A DNA stretch of 64,000 bases from Novosphingobium sp. G106 (GCF_019075875.1 NZ_JAHOOZ010000001.1:5336001-5400000); one strand, 5' to 3'. Positions 16,426 to 25,353 are shown, counted from the stretch's first letter. Notes: generated by a model from the sequence alone, not told the origin. A program made the numbers and translations.

Positions 16426-17747
16426 GCCGGGCGGCCCAGCACCATGTCGTTGAGCAGTTCATGGAAACGCTGCACGCGCTTTTCCTGGAGCGGCAGCAGG
16501 CAGCCCTTGAACCCGCGCGAATTGAGCCCCTGCTGCTGACTGGTGCCGATCGATAGATCCTGATCGGCGACATAGCCGACCGAGACGCCGTCGCCATAGG
16601 TGCTGTGGCGCTTGAGTGCGTCGTGGCGCAGCGGCAGCGGGCCGATGGGGGTCTCGACCTCCTTCATGCCCGGCACCGGCGGATAGAGGCACCAGTGCTG
16701 GAAGACGCATTTCTCGGGATCGGTCGGATGCGGCTCGGTGCGCAGGATCTGGCACTGCTCGGGCGACATCGTCAGCGTCAGGTTGGGAAACATCGTGCAG
16801 TGGAAATAGTCGACCAGTTGCTGGTCGGTCATGTCCGCGTAGTTGGCATAGCCGCGCTCGGGCCCGAGGCTCCGCTTGGCCTCGATCACCGCCTGGCGAA
16901 TCTCGTCGGTGCGGCCCTGGTAGGCGGCGGGATCGATCCCCCAGGCGCGGGCGACATCGTCGAGCGGGGCGGGCACATCGCCGCTGGCGTAGTCTTTTCG
17001 GGTCGTGGCCTGGTGCCCGACCATCCACATCGCGTTGTGCCCCGATGGGTACATCTCGAACAGGGTCGAGGGCAGGCCGTCGTTGATGAAGGTCGCCAGC
17101 TCGGGGTGGATCGTCGGGAGGTGATAGGACTCGTTGAAATTGTCGCGGATGATCTTCCAGTTGAACTCGCAGTCGGCCGAGACGTTGAGCACGCGTACCC
17201 AGTTCTCCAAGCCATAGCCGGCGAGCCGTTCGGGATAGGGCGAAAGCCAGTCGAGCAAAGGCGGGACGTCGTCGTCCATGCACCAGAACACGAAAGGCCC
17301 CCAGATGTCGCAACGCAGCTCGGTCAGGTGCACGCGGCCGCAGGGGTTGCCGTCGGCGAAGTCCTCCGGATCCTGGACGCCGATGAGCGTGCCGTCGAGA
17401 TCGTACTTCCAGCCGTGGTAGCCACAGGTGATCGCGGGAACGCTCGTCGCTTCGCCCAGGATCAGCCGGTTGCCCCGGTGCGGGCACGAATTGTAGAAGG
17501 CGCGGACGGAGCCGTCCTCCTGCCGGACCATGATCACCGATTCCTTGGCGAAGTTGTGGCGGATGATGTCGCCCGCATCCTCGATGTCGGCGAGCACGCC
17601 GCCCAGGTGCCAGACCTTGGGCCAGAGATTCTTCATCTCCAGCGCCATCCAGTCCCTGGAAATATAGCGGTCGGCGGTGATCGTGTCGCCGCGCACCGGC
17701 TGGTCGAATTCCGGCGAGTAACGGGAAACCTTGGCTTCGGCGTTCAT
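16422..17747 (-). CDS. Rieske non-heme iron oxygenase, alpha subunit
   Basis: 441 residues from the ATG at 17747 (MNAEAKVSRYSPEF) with AAAGGGATG just upstream. A longer open frame to 18368 runs through the SnoaL gene and is rejected. Rieske ligands C88, H90, C108 and H111 (CPHRG ... CGYHGW). Iron ligands H209 and H214 in RDNFNESYHLPTIHPEL, the classic arrangement. The gene is sandwiched between two SnoaL-fold genes in one operon (16-bp gap before it, 4-bp overlap after it). No ferredoxin or reductase is adjacent. Typical reactions are aromatic dihydroxylation, monohydroxylation or demethylation. Confidence 0.93.
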   Translation of the reverse strand: MNAEAKVSRYSPEFDQPVRGDTITADRYISRDWMALEMKNLWPKVWHLGGVLADIEDAGDIIRHNFAKESVIMVRQEDGSVRAFYNSCPHRGNRLILGEATSVPAITCGYHGWKYDLDGTLIGVQDPEDFADGNPCGRVHLTELRCDIWGPFVFWCMDDDVPPLLDWLSPYPERLAGYGLENWVRVLNVSADCEFNWKIIRDNFNESYHLPTIHPELATFINDGLPSTLFEMYPSGHNAMWMVGHQATTRKDYASGDVPAPLDDVARAWGIDPAAYQGRTDEIRQAVIEAKRSLGPERGYANYADMTDQQLVDYFHCTMFPNLTLTMSPEQCQILRTEPHPTDPEKCVFQHWCLYPPVPGMKEVETPIGPLPLRHDALKRHSTYGDGVSVGYVADQDLSIGTSQQQGLNSRGFKGCLLPLQEKRVQRFHELLNDMVLGRPA

Positions 17748-17763
17748 TGCATCCCTTTCGGCT

Positions 17764-18306
17764 TCAGCCCCGTCCGGCCTGATTGTTTTTCCAGGCAAGC
17801 GTTTCGCTGAAATCTTCTCCTCGGCGTCCGGCCCGGTTGGTCGTGGGGTTCGCGGCGAAGAAGCCGTGGTCCGCCGGATCGTCCTTGACCCAATCGGTGA
17901 TAAGCCTGCGCTTCGCGATCCTCCACTCGCCATTCTTACAGGCGTACTCGTCGACATACCGTCCGGCGATGAACAGGTCGCGCGGCTGCCCGGCTTCGTC
18001 GCGGGTGCCGTGCCAGGCCTGGAAATAGCATTCGCCGAGCGCGGTCTCGCCTTGGACCTCGATCCGCATCTGGCCGAGCAGGTGGTGCGTCGCTTCCATC
18101 GCGCCGAGCAGATCCTGGCAGAAGTCGACGAAGGCCGCGGCATCGCCGGCGAAAATGCCGGCGTCGATCCAGGCATCGTCGTGGAAGGCGGTGCGCTGCA
18201 GCGCGGGATCGAGCCGGTCGAGCCCGCGCATGTAGCGATGGACGGCGTCGGTGATGTCGCGCCGCGCGGCAAGGTCGCGGACTTCCGCTTCGAGATCGAA
18301 TGGCAT
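17764..18306 (-). CDS. SnoaL-like (NTF2-fold) protein
   Basis: 180 residues from the ATG at 18306, with GGAGAGGC upstream. The start MPFDLEAEVRDLAARRDITD leads into an NTF2-like domain: AVHRYMRGLDRLDPALQRTA, FHDDAWIDAGIFAGDAAAF, and a C-terminal stretch WRIAKRRLITDWVKDDPADH. It is the first gene of the SnoaL, Rieske, SnoaL operon and is divergent from the SDR at 18439. The His-Asp placement near DAWID resembles SnoaL-type dehydratases/cyclases, but whether it is catalytic or structural (beta-subunit-like) is open. Confidence 0.86.
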   Translation of the reverse strand: MPFDLEAEVRDLAARRDITDAVHRYMRGLDRLDPALQRTAFHDDAWIDAGIFAGDAAAFVDFCQDLLGAMEATHHLLGQMRIEVQGETALGECYFQAWHGTRDEAGQPRDLFIAGRYVDEYACKNGEWRIAKRRLITDWVKDDPADHGFFAANPTTNRAGRRGEDFSETLAWKNNQAGRG

Positions 18307-18397
18307 CTTGCCTCTCCGGCTGGTTCGGGAGCAGTCTGCCATCTGCGGGGCCGCGGTATATCTGGCACTTCGGACAGTTTTGCCGGTTCGTGCCAAG

Positions 18398-18408
18398 CCT
18401 AGTCTGAT
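18398..18408. promoter_or_regulatory. CCTAGTCTGAT element in a divergent intergenic region
   Basis: This short CTAG-bearing stretch lies about 31 bp upstream of the SDR start at 18439 and 92 bp from the divergent SnoaL start at 18306. Similar GGCTAGT-type elements occur at 29562 and 34610. It could be an operator or a degenerate -10 region. Confidence 0.3.
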
Positions 18409-18438
18409 GAACAGAGCGATCGAACGAAGGAGATCCTG

Positions 18439-19125
18439 ATGGCGAATGTGGCGATTACCGGGGCCGGGCGTGGCATCGCGCTGGAACTGGTGCGGCAGCA
18501 TGTGGCCCAGGGCGACCGGGTCTATGCCCTGGCGCGCGATCCGAAGGGCGCCCAGGCGCTGAACGCGCTGGCGGCCGATTCGAGCGGTCTGCTGACTGTG
18601 CACGCGATGGACGTTGCTGACGACGCCTCGGTGAAGGCAGGTGCGGCCTCGACCGGCGAGGAGCCGATCGACATCCTTTACAACGTAGCCGGTGTCACCG
18701 GCGTCGTCGCGCCCGAGCTCGAAAGCGCCGACTGGGCGCAGTTCGACCAGGCTATCGAGGTCATGATCAAGGGACCGCTGCGCGTCCTGCAGGCCTTCCT
18801 GCCGCGGATGCAGGCCGGATCGAAAGTGATGAACATCACCAGCCAGCTCGCGGCTTCGACCTGGCCCTATGGCGGCTTCTATTCCTATGTCGCGGCGAAG
18901 GCGGGGCTCAACCGGATGATGCGATCGGTGGCGATCGACCTCAAGGGCCGCGGCATCGTCGTCGGCCTGATCCATCCGGGCTATGTCCAGACCGACATGG
19001 GCGGCGCCGGTGCGGACATCACGCCGCAGGAAAGCGCCACCGGCGTGCGGACACTCGCAGAGGGCTGGACGCTCGACAAGTCGGGCGACTTCTACAGGTG
19101 GAACGGCGAAATCCACCCCTGGTGA
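18439..19125 (+). CDS. SDR family oxidoreductase (short, CsgA-like)
   Basis: 228 residues with an unusually simple start MANVAITGAGRGIALELVRQ. The third glycine of the usual TGxxxGIG loop is replaced by Ala (GAGRGIA). Catalytic Ser lies in NITSQLAAS and the Tyr-Lys pair in YVAAK. NVAGVTG replaces the NNAG motif. An AAGGAG ribosome-binding site lies eight bases before the ATG. It sits alone on the plus strand between two minus-strand Rieske operons. NAD(P)-dependent alcohol/ketone conversion is expected. Substrate unknown. Confidence 0.9.
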   Translation: MANVAITGAGRGIALELVRQHVAQGDRVYALARDPKGAQALNALAADSSGLLTVHAMDVADDASVKAGAASTGEEPIDILYNVAGVTGVVAPELESADWAQFDQAIEVMIKGPLRVLQAFLPRMQAGSKVMNITSQLAASTWPYGGFYSYVAAKAGLNRMMRSVAIDLKGRGIVVGLIHPGYVQTDMGGAGADITPQESATGVRTLAEGWTLDKSGDFYRWNGEIHPW

Positions 19126-19130
19126 TCTGA

Positions 19131-19478
19131 TCAGATCTCCGAGCGCCGTTCCTCCACCGCGAACGAACGGATGCGGTTGCGGTCGAACAGGCGTGCCTCG
19201 TCCTCGGCGATCATCCTGGCCATCGCCGGCTGGGCCAGCGCGGCGAAACAGGCGTCGCGTGCCGCCTCGTCGGCGAAGTCGATCTCCATGACCACATCGG
19301 CGTCCTCCCATCGGTCTTCGCCGTCCAGCGGATGCAGGAAGCGCCGGACGTAGCGCGTGGCGCGGCCGGCGAGCACGCTCTCGCCGATGCGACGGTGGTT
19401 CTCCTCGTAGTAGGCGATGAAGTCCGTCTTGCTCATACCTTCGCGCCGTTTGAGCAGCGTTATGACCGTGACCGTCAC
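19131..19478 (-). CDS. EthD-domain-like small protein
   Basis: 115 residues from a GTG at 19478. The pattern VTVITLLKRREGMSKTDFIA, then YYEENHRRIGESVL, and a C-terminal DVVMEIDFADEAARDACFAA fits the EthD (dimeric ferredoxin-fold) family, members of which occur beside oxygenases and in ether degradation. It is seven bases downstream of the Rieske gene and so forms a two-gene operon. Family members are often of uncertain biochemical role, acting as accessory or small monooxygenase/isomerase proteins. Confidence 0.8.
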   Translation of the reverse strand: MTVTVITLLKRREGMSKTDFIAYYEENHRRIGESVLAGRATRYVRRFLHPLDGEDRWEDADVVMEIDFADEAARDACFAALAQPAMARMIAEDEARLFDRNRIRSFAVEERRSEI

Positions 19479-19485
19479 CGGCCTC

Positions 19486-20661
19486 TCACATCACCGGTTC
19501 GGGCAGCGACGGATCATCCTCCAGATACCAGTTCAGCCATTCGTGGAAGTACTGGTTGCCGCGCTCGTTGCGGCCGAAGACGAGATCGTCGTGCGCGCCG
19601 CTCTCCAGGCCCTTCTGGATATCCAGCCCGATCACGTAATCCTCGTTGTAGGTCACATCGCGGAAGAAGTTGATCATGGCTTCGATATTGGCGCGGTCCT
19701 CGTCGTCACGCGGGGCTTCGCGGCGCAGGTAGTTGAGCACGGTCCGGTTACGGTCGGGCGTCGGCCCGGGAAAGAGCTGTGCGATCTGGGTGATCTCGGG
19801 CGCGATGAAGATCGACACGTTGGGGAAGAAGATCCGCACGAAATCGTAACCGTTGTTCTCCTGGCTGCCCCATTGCTCACGCGGAAGCGGGCGCAGCGCT
19901 TCCGAAATCCGTCGTTGCGGAAAACCGATGCGGATGTTTGGGCCGAAGCCTTCGTAATGCGTGCAGTTCGAGGGGGTACGCGGGGCGATCGTCTCGGGGT
20001 GCAGCGAGGCGAAGTGGTAGCCTTCGAGATAGCCGTCGAAGGCAATCTTCCAGTTGGCCCCGACGATCTCGCGCGAGCCGAGGTAGGACCAGCCGGCGAA
20101 GTCGAGCGCTGCGAAATCCTCGAGGAAACCGCGGAAATGGTTGTCGAGATCCAGCGGCGCGTTGGGTGTCAGGCAGGCGAAGATCATGCCGGCACGTTCC
20201 TCGCACGGTAGCTCGCGCAGGCCGCGCGCGGCCTTGTCGACCTCTCCGAAAGTGCCTGCTTCCGAGACCGCGAGCAGCTTGCCGTCCTGGCCGTAGGTCC
20301 AGGCGTGGTACTTGCAGGTGAAGCGCGCGCAGTTGCCCTTGCCCTCGGCCACTGGCGCGCCGCGGTGCGCGCAGACGTTGAGGAAGGCGCGGACCGTGCC
20401 GTCCTTGGCGCGGCTGATCAGCACCGGCAGGCCGACGGCATCCATCGTCTTGAAATCGCCGGGATTGGGCAGTTCCGCGGTGAAGGCGAGCATCAGCGGT
20501 ACGCGTTTGAACACCAGCTCCATCTCGGCGCGCCACTGGTCGGTGTCGGTATAGGAGCGCGTGGGGACCGGCATCGGCTTGTCGGTCTGGAAGGTCTTCT
20601 TGTTCTCGACATAGTCGAGCATGATCTCGGCAACGTCGCCGAGCTGTTCAATGCGGTCCAC
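19486..20661 (-). CDS. Rieske non-heme iron oxygenase, alpha subunit
   Basis: 391 residues from a GTG at 20661, preceded by GGGAGACGAGC. Longer readings to 21036 overlap the divergent acyl-CoA ligase gene. Rieske ligands C97, H99, C116 and H119 (CAHRG ... CKYHAW). Iron-binding H216 and H221 in DGYLEGYHFASLHPETI. The rest is the catalytic domain, ending NWYLEDDPSLPEPVM. It is the third Rieske alpha subunit in this island and is translated with an EthD-like protein. The three oxygenases differ clearly in sequence, so they probably act on different intermediates. Confidence 0.92.
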   Translation of the reverse strand: MDRIEQLGDVAEIMLDYVENKKTFQTDKPMPVPTRSYTDTDQWRAEMELVFKRVPLMLAFTAELPNPGDFKTMDAVGLPVLISRAKDGTVRAFLNVCAHRGAPVAEGKGNCARFTCKYHAWTYGQDGKLLAVSEAGTFGEVDKAARGLRELPCEERAGMIFACLTPNAPLDLDNHFRGFLEDFAALDFAGWSYLGSREIVGANWKIAFDGYLEGYHFASLHPETIAPRTPSNCTHYEGFGPNIRIGFPQRRISEALRPLPREQWGSQENNGYDFVRIFFPNVSIFIAPEITQIAQLFPGPTPDRNRTVLNYLRREAPRDDEDRANIEAMINFFRDVTYNEDYVIGLDIQKGLESGAHDDLVFGRNERGNQYFHEWLNWYLEDDPSLPEPVM

Positions 20662-20814
20662 GCTCGTCTCCCGGATGGTGCTATGGATGCGAGTTGAGCA
20701 AAGCGGCGGAGCGCCGACAAGCTGCGAGAGGTGACAGGTACCCCCGGAATTCTTGGGCGATGCTTGGCCTTTTCGCCAGTTGGCGCGCGGGGAAGGGAAG
20801 GGCAGTGCTGGGCG

Positions 20815-22443
20815 ATGGATGAGAGAAGCGCGCCGCCCTGGCGCTGGCTGCATATTCCCGCACCGCACCAGCAGGCTTTCGCCGGCGCCGGCCTGTGGGA
20901 CGAGCGCACGATCGCCGATCAGGCCTATGTCCTGGCCGAACAGGATCCCGGCTTCGTCGCCTTCGTCGAGGGTGAGGAGCGCCTGACCCGCGAGGCTCTG
21001 GTGGCCGACGCCGAGGCGCTGAGCGTCGCGCTTCACGCGCGCGGGCTGCGGCCCGGCGATGTGATCGCCTTCCAGGTGCCCAACTGGCGTGAGGCGGCGG
21101 TGATCAACCTGGCCGCGGCGATGTCGGGCCTAGTCGTCAATCCGATCGTGCCGATCTACCGCGACCACGAAGTCACGCAGATGCTGGGCGACTGCGGCGC
21201 GCGGGCGTTCTTCGTCGCAGCCGCGTTCCGAGGCTACGACTTCGCCGCGATGGCGGCCCGCGTCGGCGCCGTGTTGCCCGACCTGGCCCAGGTCTTCACC
21301 GTGCGCGGCGAGGGCGCGAACGACCTGTCGGCGCTGCTGGCCGAGGGGCGGGGCAAGGCTTTCGCGCGACCGAAGGTCGATCCGCTGGGGGTCAAGCTGG
21401 TGCTCTATACCTCGGGCACCACCGGGCGGCCGAAGGGCGTGCTGCATAGCCACGTGACGCTGCAGCGCATCGTCGCCGCGAGCACGCGCCACTGGGGCGT
21501 GCAGGCTGGCGAGGGAACGCTGATGCCATCGCCCGTCACGCATATATCCGGCTATGCCAACGGGCTCGAGGCGCCGCTGATCTGCGGCACGCGGACCGTG
21601 CTGATGGAAAGCTGGGACGCCGGCGCAGCGCTGGCGCTGATCGAGCGCCACCAGCTCGTCGGGACGACCGCGGCGACGCCTTTCCTTGTCGAGCTCGCCG
21701 CCGCCGCGCGGGCGAGCGGCAATCGCCTGCCCTCGTTCCGCTACTTCGCCTGCGGCGGCGCGGCGGTGCCGTCGGACCTGATCCCTGCGGCCAATGCCGC
21801 GTTCCAGAACTGCCATGCCTTCCGCGTCTTCGGCTCGTCGGAAGTGCCGCTGGTGACTTTCGGCTGGCCGCGCGACGCCAATCTGGCGGCGACCACCGAC
21901 GGCGAGATCGTCGACTACGACGTGCGTATCGTCGATACCGATGATCGCCCGCTCGCCGAGGGCATGGAAGGCGAGATCCTCGCGCGCGGGCCGGGCATGC
22001 TGCTCGGCTATGCCGACGAAGCGCAGACGCGCGAGGCAATCACGCCCGACGGCTTCTTCCGCACGGGCGACCTCGGCGTGCGCACGGCGGACGGCGCGAT
22101 CACGATCACCGGGCGCAAGAAGGACCTCATCATCCGCGGCGGCGAGAACATCTCGGCCAAGGAGATCGAGGACGTGCTCCACACCCACGCCGCAGTGCGC
22201 GAGTCGAGCGTCGTCGCGATGCCGCATGCCCGGCTGGGCGAGGGTGTCTGCGCCTACGTGATCGCGCGCGGCGAGGAAGCACCTTCGCCCGAAGCGCTCG
22301 CCGCCCATGTCGTCGCCAGCGGCCTGGCCAAGCAGAAGATTCCCGAGCGTTTCGAGCTGGTCGATGACTTTCCGCGCACCGCCTCGGGCAAGGTCCGCAA
22401 GGACCTGCTGCGCGCCGACATCAAGGCGAAGTTGGAGCGCTAG
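20815..22443 (+). CDS. AMP-dependent acyl-CoA synthetase/ligase
   Basis: ANL-superfamily ligase of 542 residues that forms an acyl-adenylate and then an acyl-CoA. The ATG at 20815 (MDERSAPPWRWLHIP) is chosen. The open frame goes 28 codons further upstream without family-like sequence. The P-loop motif is LVLYTSGTTGRPKG near residue 195-208. The A8 hinge is GRKKDLIIRGGENISAKEIE near 430-450. The catalytic lysine lies in RTASGKVRKD near 520. It probably activates a carboxylate intermediate for the acyl-CoA dehydrogenases and thiolase-like enzyme at the left of the window. Its 3' end overlaps the convergent SDR gene by 23 bp. Confidence 0.92.
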   Translation: MDERSAPPWRWLHIPAPHQQAFAGAGLWDERTIADQAYVLAEQDPGFVAFVEGEERLTREALVADAEALSVALHARGLRPGDVIAFQVPNWREAAVINLAAAMSGLVVNPIVPIYRDHEVTQMLGDCGARAFFVAAAFRGYDFAAMAARVGAVLPDLAQVFTVRGEGANDLSALLAEGRGKAFARPKVDPLGVKLVLYTSGTTGRPKGVLHSHVTLQRIVAASTRHWGVQAGEGTLMPSPVTHISGYANGLEAPLICGTRTVLMESWDAGAALALIERHQLVGTTAATPFLVELAAAARASGNRLPSFRYFACGGAAVPSDLIPAANAAFQNCHAFRVFGSSEVPLVTFGWPRDANLAATTDGEIVDYDVRIVDTDDRPLAEGMEGEILARGPGMLLGYADEAQTREAITPDGFFRTGDLGVRTADGAITITGRKKDLIIRGGENISAKEIEDVLHTHAAVRESSVVAMPHARLGEGVCAYVIARGEEAPSPEALAAHVVASGLAKQKIPERFELVDDFPRTASGKVRKDLLRADIKAKLER

Positions 22444-23233
22444 CTGCGGCCACCGCGGCCGCGATCTCGTCGTTGGTCGGATTGCGTCGCAAGGTCAGTC
22501 CCCCGTTTACCTGGAGGTTCTCGCCGGTCATGAAGCACTGGTCGCCGGCGAGCCAGACGGCGGCGGCGGCGATGTCGTCCGACGTGCCGATGCGGCCGAG
22601 CGGGTAGCCGGCGAGGAAGGCGTCGAACAGGCCGGGCACTTCCTTGTGCTCCGCGGTCATCGGTGTGTCGGTGAGGCCCGGCGAGATCGAATTGGCACGG
22701 ATGCCCTCGCGGCCGAACTCGTGCGCGACGCAGCGGATGACGTGGTCGGCGCCGGCCTTGGTGCCCATGTAGGCGGCGTGGTCGTTGAGCATGATCGTCG
22801 CGGTCGCCGAGCTGATCTGGATGATCGACCCGCCGCGCCCGCCGCGGCTGAGCGCCATCTTGCGGATCATCGCCTGGTAGAAGTGGAACGGGCCGACATA
22901 TTGCAGCGCGGTCATCGCCATCAGCTCTTCATGCGTCGTGTCGAGGAAAGGCTTGAGTAGCCCCCAGCCGGTAGCGTTCACTGCGATGTCGATGCCGCCG
23001 AGTTTCGCTTGCGCACTGTGGGCGAGCGCGGCCACGCTCGCGTCGTCGGTGAGATCACAGGACGCCCATTCGCAGCCTTCGGCGCGCGCGAAGCTTTCGA
23101 GCACTTCGGCCTTGCGCCCAGAGACCAGCACCTTGGCGCCTTCCGAGAGGAACTGCCGGGCGATGTGCTGGCCCATGTTGCCTTCGCTGCTGGCGCCGAG
23201 CACCACGGCGGTCTTTCCTGCGAGCTGTCCCAC
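22421..23233 (-). CDS. SDR family oxidoreductase
   Basis: 270 residues. Cofactor region VVLGASSEGNMGQHIA is a variant glycine-rich loop with an insertion before the last Gly, as seen in enoyl-reductase-like and related SDRs. Catalytic Ser is in IQISSATAT and the Tyr-Lys pair in YMGTK. NATGWGL replaces the NNAG motif. The C-terminus GENLQVNGGLTLRRNPTNDE is somewhat extended. It is convergent with the acyl-CoA ligase (23-bp overlap of 3' ends) and divergent from the SDR at 23368. Function within the catabolic pathway is not assignable. Confidence 0.9.
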   Translation of the reverse strand: MGQLAGKTAVVLGASSEGNMGQHIARQFLSEGAKVLVSGRKAEVLESFARAEGCEWASCDLTDDASVAALAHSAQAKLGGIDIAVNATGWGLLKPFLDTTHEELMAMTALQYVGPFHFYQAMIRKMALSRGGRGGSIIQISSATATIMLNDHAAYMGTKAGADHVIRCVAHEFGREGIRANSISPGLTDTPMTAEHKEVPGLFDAFLAGYPLGRIGTSDDIAAAAVWLAGDQCFMTGENLQVNGGLTLRRNPTNDEIAAAVAAASAPTSP

Positions 23234-23367
23234 GGCATGCTCTCCCTCTTGCTGTCCTCGCGAGCTAGCACGCCCTGCCGGGCCCCAATCCTGACCAAAA
23301 ATACAGTGGTCCGAGGCAGGCCGAAGGGCGAGAAGGCGGCATCATCAAAATAGGCGAGGAGCGAGCG

Positions 23368-24126
23368 ATGGATCTGGGTCTGAAAGGCAAGAAGGTCATC
23401 CTGACCGGCGGCAGCCGCGGCATCGGCCGTGCGGCGCTGGAACTCTTCGCCGCGGAAGGCTGCGACGTCGCCTTCTTCTCGCGCAATCCCGAGCAGGTCG
23501 ACGAGACGGTGAAATCGCTGTCGCGCCACGGCGGCAAGGTCGTCGGCGAGGCTTTCGACATGAGCGATCTCGATGCCTATGCAGCCTGGCTCAAGTCGGC
23601 GGCCGACAAGCTCGGCGGCTGCGACGTGTTCGTTCCGGGTGCCAGCGCATCGGGCTCGGGTGCCACGGGCGACTGGGACACCTGCTACAACGTCGACGTC
23701 AAGGGCACGGTGATCGGCTGTGAGACGTTGACGCCCTATCTCGAAAAGTCCGGTGCGGGCTCAATCGTCATCCTGTCGAGCACCGCGGGCGTCGAGACCT
23801 TCATCGTTCCGCAGGCGTTCAACGCGCTCAAGGGCGCGCTGATCACCTATGCCAGCCAGCTGGGCCAGCAGCTCGGCCCGCAAGGCATCCGAGTCAACAC
23901 GGTTTCGCCGGGCCCGATCGCGTTCCCGGGCGGCAACTGGGAAGCGATCAAGGCCGGCGCGCCCGAGCTTCACGCTGCGACCGAAGCGCAGTTCGCGCTG
24001 GGCCGCTGGGGCGGGCCGGACGAGGTGGCAAAGACCATCGTCTTCCTTGCCAGCCCGGCTTCGTCCTACACGACGGGTACCAACGTGATCATCGACGGCG
24101 GCTATACCAAGCGCGTCCAATTCTAG
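23368..24126 (+). CDS. SDR family protein lacking the catalytic tyrosine
   Basis: 252 residues. The cofactor loop TGGSRGIGRAALEL is intact and an Arg/Asn follows beta-2 (AFFSRNPEQ), suggesting NADP(H). The catalytic position normally Tyr in YxxxK is Phe here: QAFNALKGAL, with F151 and K155 (codon TTC at 23818-23820). The Ser before it (ILSST) is present. The C-terminus GTNVIIDGGYTKRVQF is normal. Loss of the tyrosine predicts reduced or altered chemistry, perhaps a non-classical reaction or a binding role. It begins the first copy of an SDR/MDR/TonB-receptor arrangement. Confidence 0.9.
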   Translation: MDLGLKGKKVILTGGSRGIGRAALELFAAEGCDVAFFSRNPEQVDETVKSLSRHGGKVVGEAFDMSDLDAYAAWLKSAADKLGGCDVFVPGASASGSGATGDWDTCYNVDVKGTVIGCETLTPYLEKSGAGSIVILSSTAGVETFIVPQAFNALKGALITYASQLGQQLGPQGIRVNTVSPGPIAFPGGNWEAIKAGAPELHAATEAQFALGRWGGPDEVAKTIVFLASPASSYTTGTNVIIDGGYTKRVQF

Positions 24127-24152
24127 GGGTTTTACCGCTCTCTCCGCACCTC

Positions 24153-24180
24153 GCGCGGCAGGCCTTGCGGCTTGCCGCGC
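24153..24180 (+). terminator. hairpin terminator between converging SDR and MDR genes
   Basis: GCGCGGCA pairs with TGCCGCGC across a 12-base loop, followed by the pyrimidine-rich TTCTCTTC. It is 27 bp past the SDR stop (24126) and just before the end of the convergent MDR gene (24190). It suits termination of the plus-strand transcript and might serve both. Confidence 0.5.
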
Positions 24181-24189
24181 TTCTCTTCG

Positions 24190-25201
24190 TCAGGCGATCT
24201 TGAGCACCAGCTTGCCGGTATTGGCGCCGCTGAACAGCCGCATGAAGGCCGGGTAGGCATTCTCCAGACCCTCCTGGATGTCCTCGTCCATGCGCAGCCG
24301 GCCCTCGGCCATCCACCGCGCCATCTGCGCGCCGCCCTCGGCGAAACGGTCGACGTAGCCGGCGATGAGGAAGCCATGGATCGTCGCCTCGCGCGCGATG
24401 ACCTCCCAGAGGTTGCGGACGCCGATCTTCTCGGGCGCGTTGTACTCGCTGATCAGGCCGCAGAGCACGATGCGGGCACGGTGGGCCAGGTTGAGCAGCT
24501 CGGCGTCCATGACGTCGCCGCCGACGTTCTCGAAGACGATGTCCGCCCCTTGCGGCGCGGCGGCGGCGATCTCGGCGGCGAGGGCGTCGACCGACTTGCC
24601 CTTGTAGTCGATCGCCACATCGAAGCCGTAGTCGTCCAGCAGCCGCCGGCACTTGTCGGGTCCGCCGGCTATGCCGATCACGCGGCAGCCGGCGATCTTG
24701 CCGAGTTGGCCGACGACCGAGCCGACCGCCCCCGCCGCACCCGAAACGAGCAGCGTTTCCCCGGCCCGAGGCTTGGCCACGTCGAGCCCGAAATAGCTGG
24801 TCAGCCCAACCGCCCCCAGAACCGAGAGAAAGTTCGACGGTGACCCGACCTGGCCGATGTCGATCGGCATGGTGAAGCCGCCTGGCAGCGCCACCGAATA
24901 GTCCTCCAGCGCGTTCACGCCGAGCACCCACTGGCCTGGCGCGAAGTCGGGATTGTCCGAGGCATGGACCGTGCCGACGGTCGTTGCGCGGACGGGATCG
25001 CCCAGGGGGGATCGGCGGCATGTAGCTGGGCACGTCGTCCATCCAGCCGCGCTGGGCGGGATCGAGCGAGCCGAAGCGGTTGCGGATGACGAAGCCGCCG
25101 GGCGGAGGCGCCGGTACGGGATTGTCGGCCAGACGAAAATCTTCGGCGACCGGCGAGCCTTGTGGCCGCCGTACAAGCAAGAATTGCCGATTCCCGGTCA
25201 T
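24190..25201 (-). pseudogene. MDR/NADP-dependent oxidoreductase, frameshifted by +1 at a C6 run
   Basis: A zinc-free medium-chain dehydrogenase/reductase (PTGR/CurA-like NADPH-dependent double-bond reductase family). The N-terminal part is read from the ATG at 25201 (MTGNRQFLLVRRPQGSP, to MDDVPSYMPPIP). The rest, from LGDPVRATTVGTVHASDN to the C-terminus LVLKIA, is in the next frame. The switch is at a run of six C on the minus strand (25005-25010). Removing one base restores one 336-residue protein, with LLVSGAAGAVGSVVGQLGKI as the cofactor motif. Two intact paralogues lie at 28483 and 33568. A sequencing error is at least as likely as a real mutation. Confidence 0.85.
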
Positions 25202-25223
25202 GATCGCGCTCCTAATTTCGACC

Positions 25224-25227
25224 CTAG
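25224..25227. promoter_or_regulatory. CCCTAG element between the divergent MDR and TonB-receptor genes
   Basis: ACCCTAGAGG lies in the 152-bp region between the MDR start (25201) and the TonB receptor start (25354). It is one of the CTAG sites found in several divergent intergenic regions here. Nothing more specific can be said. Confidence 0.25.
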
Positions 25228-25353
25228 AGGTCGCGCGGAGACGCGCGGGGCGCACCTATTTCTTTTGGCAGTTAATTCTCTCGGGCCAACCGTAGCATAG
25301 CATGTTTACGCCAGCGGACAGAAGTTCTGCGGCAAATCTGGGGGACGGAAATC

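Noticed and set aside
17748..18368. N-terminal extension giving a 648-residue Rieske protein
   Set aside because: It would overlay the SnoaL gene. The ATG at 17747 has a ribosome-binding site and starts the family-like sequence.
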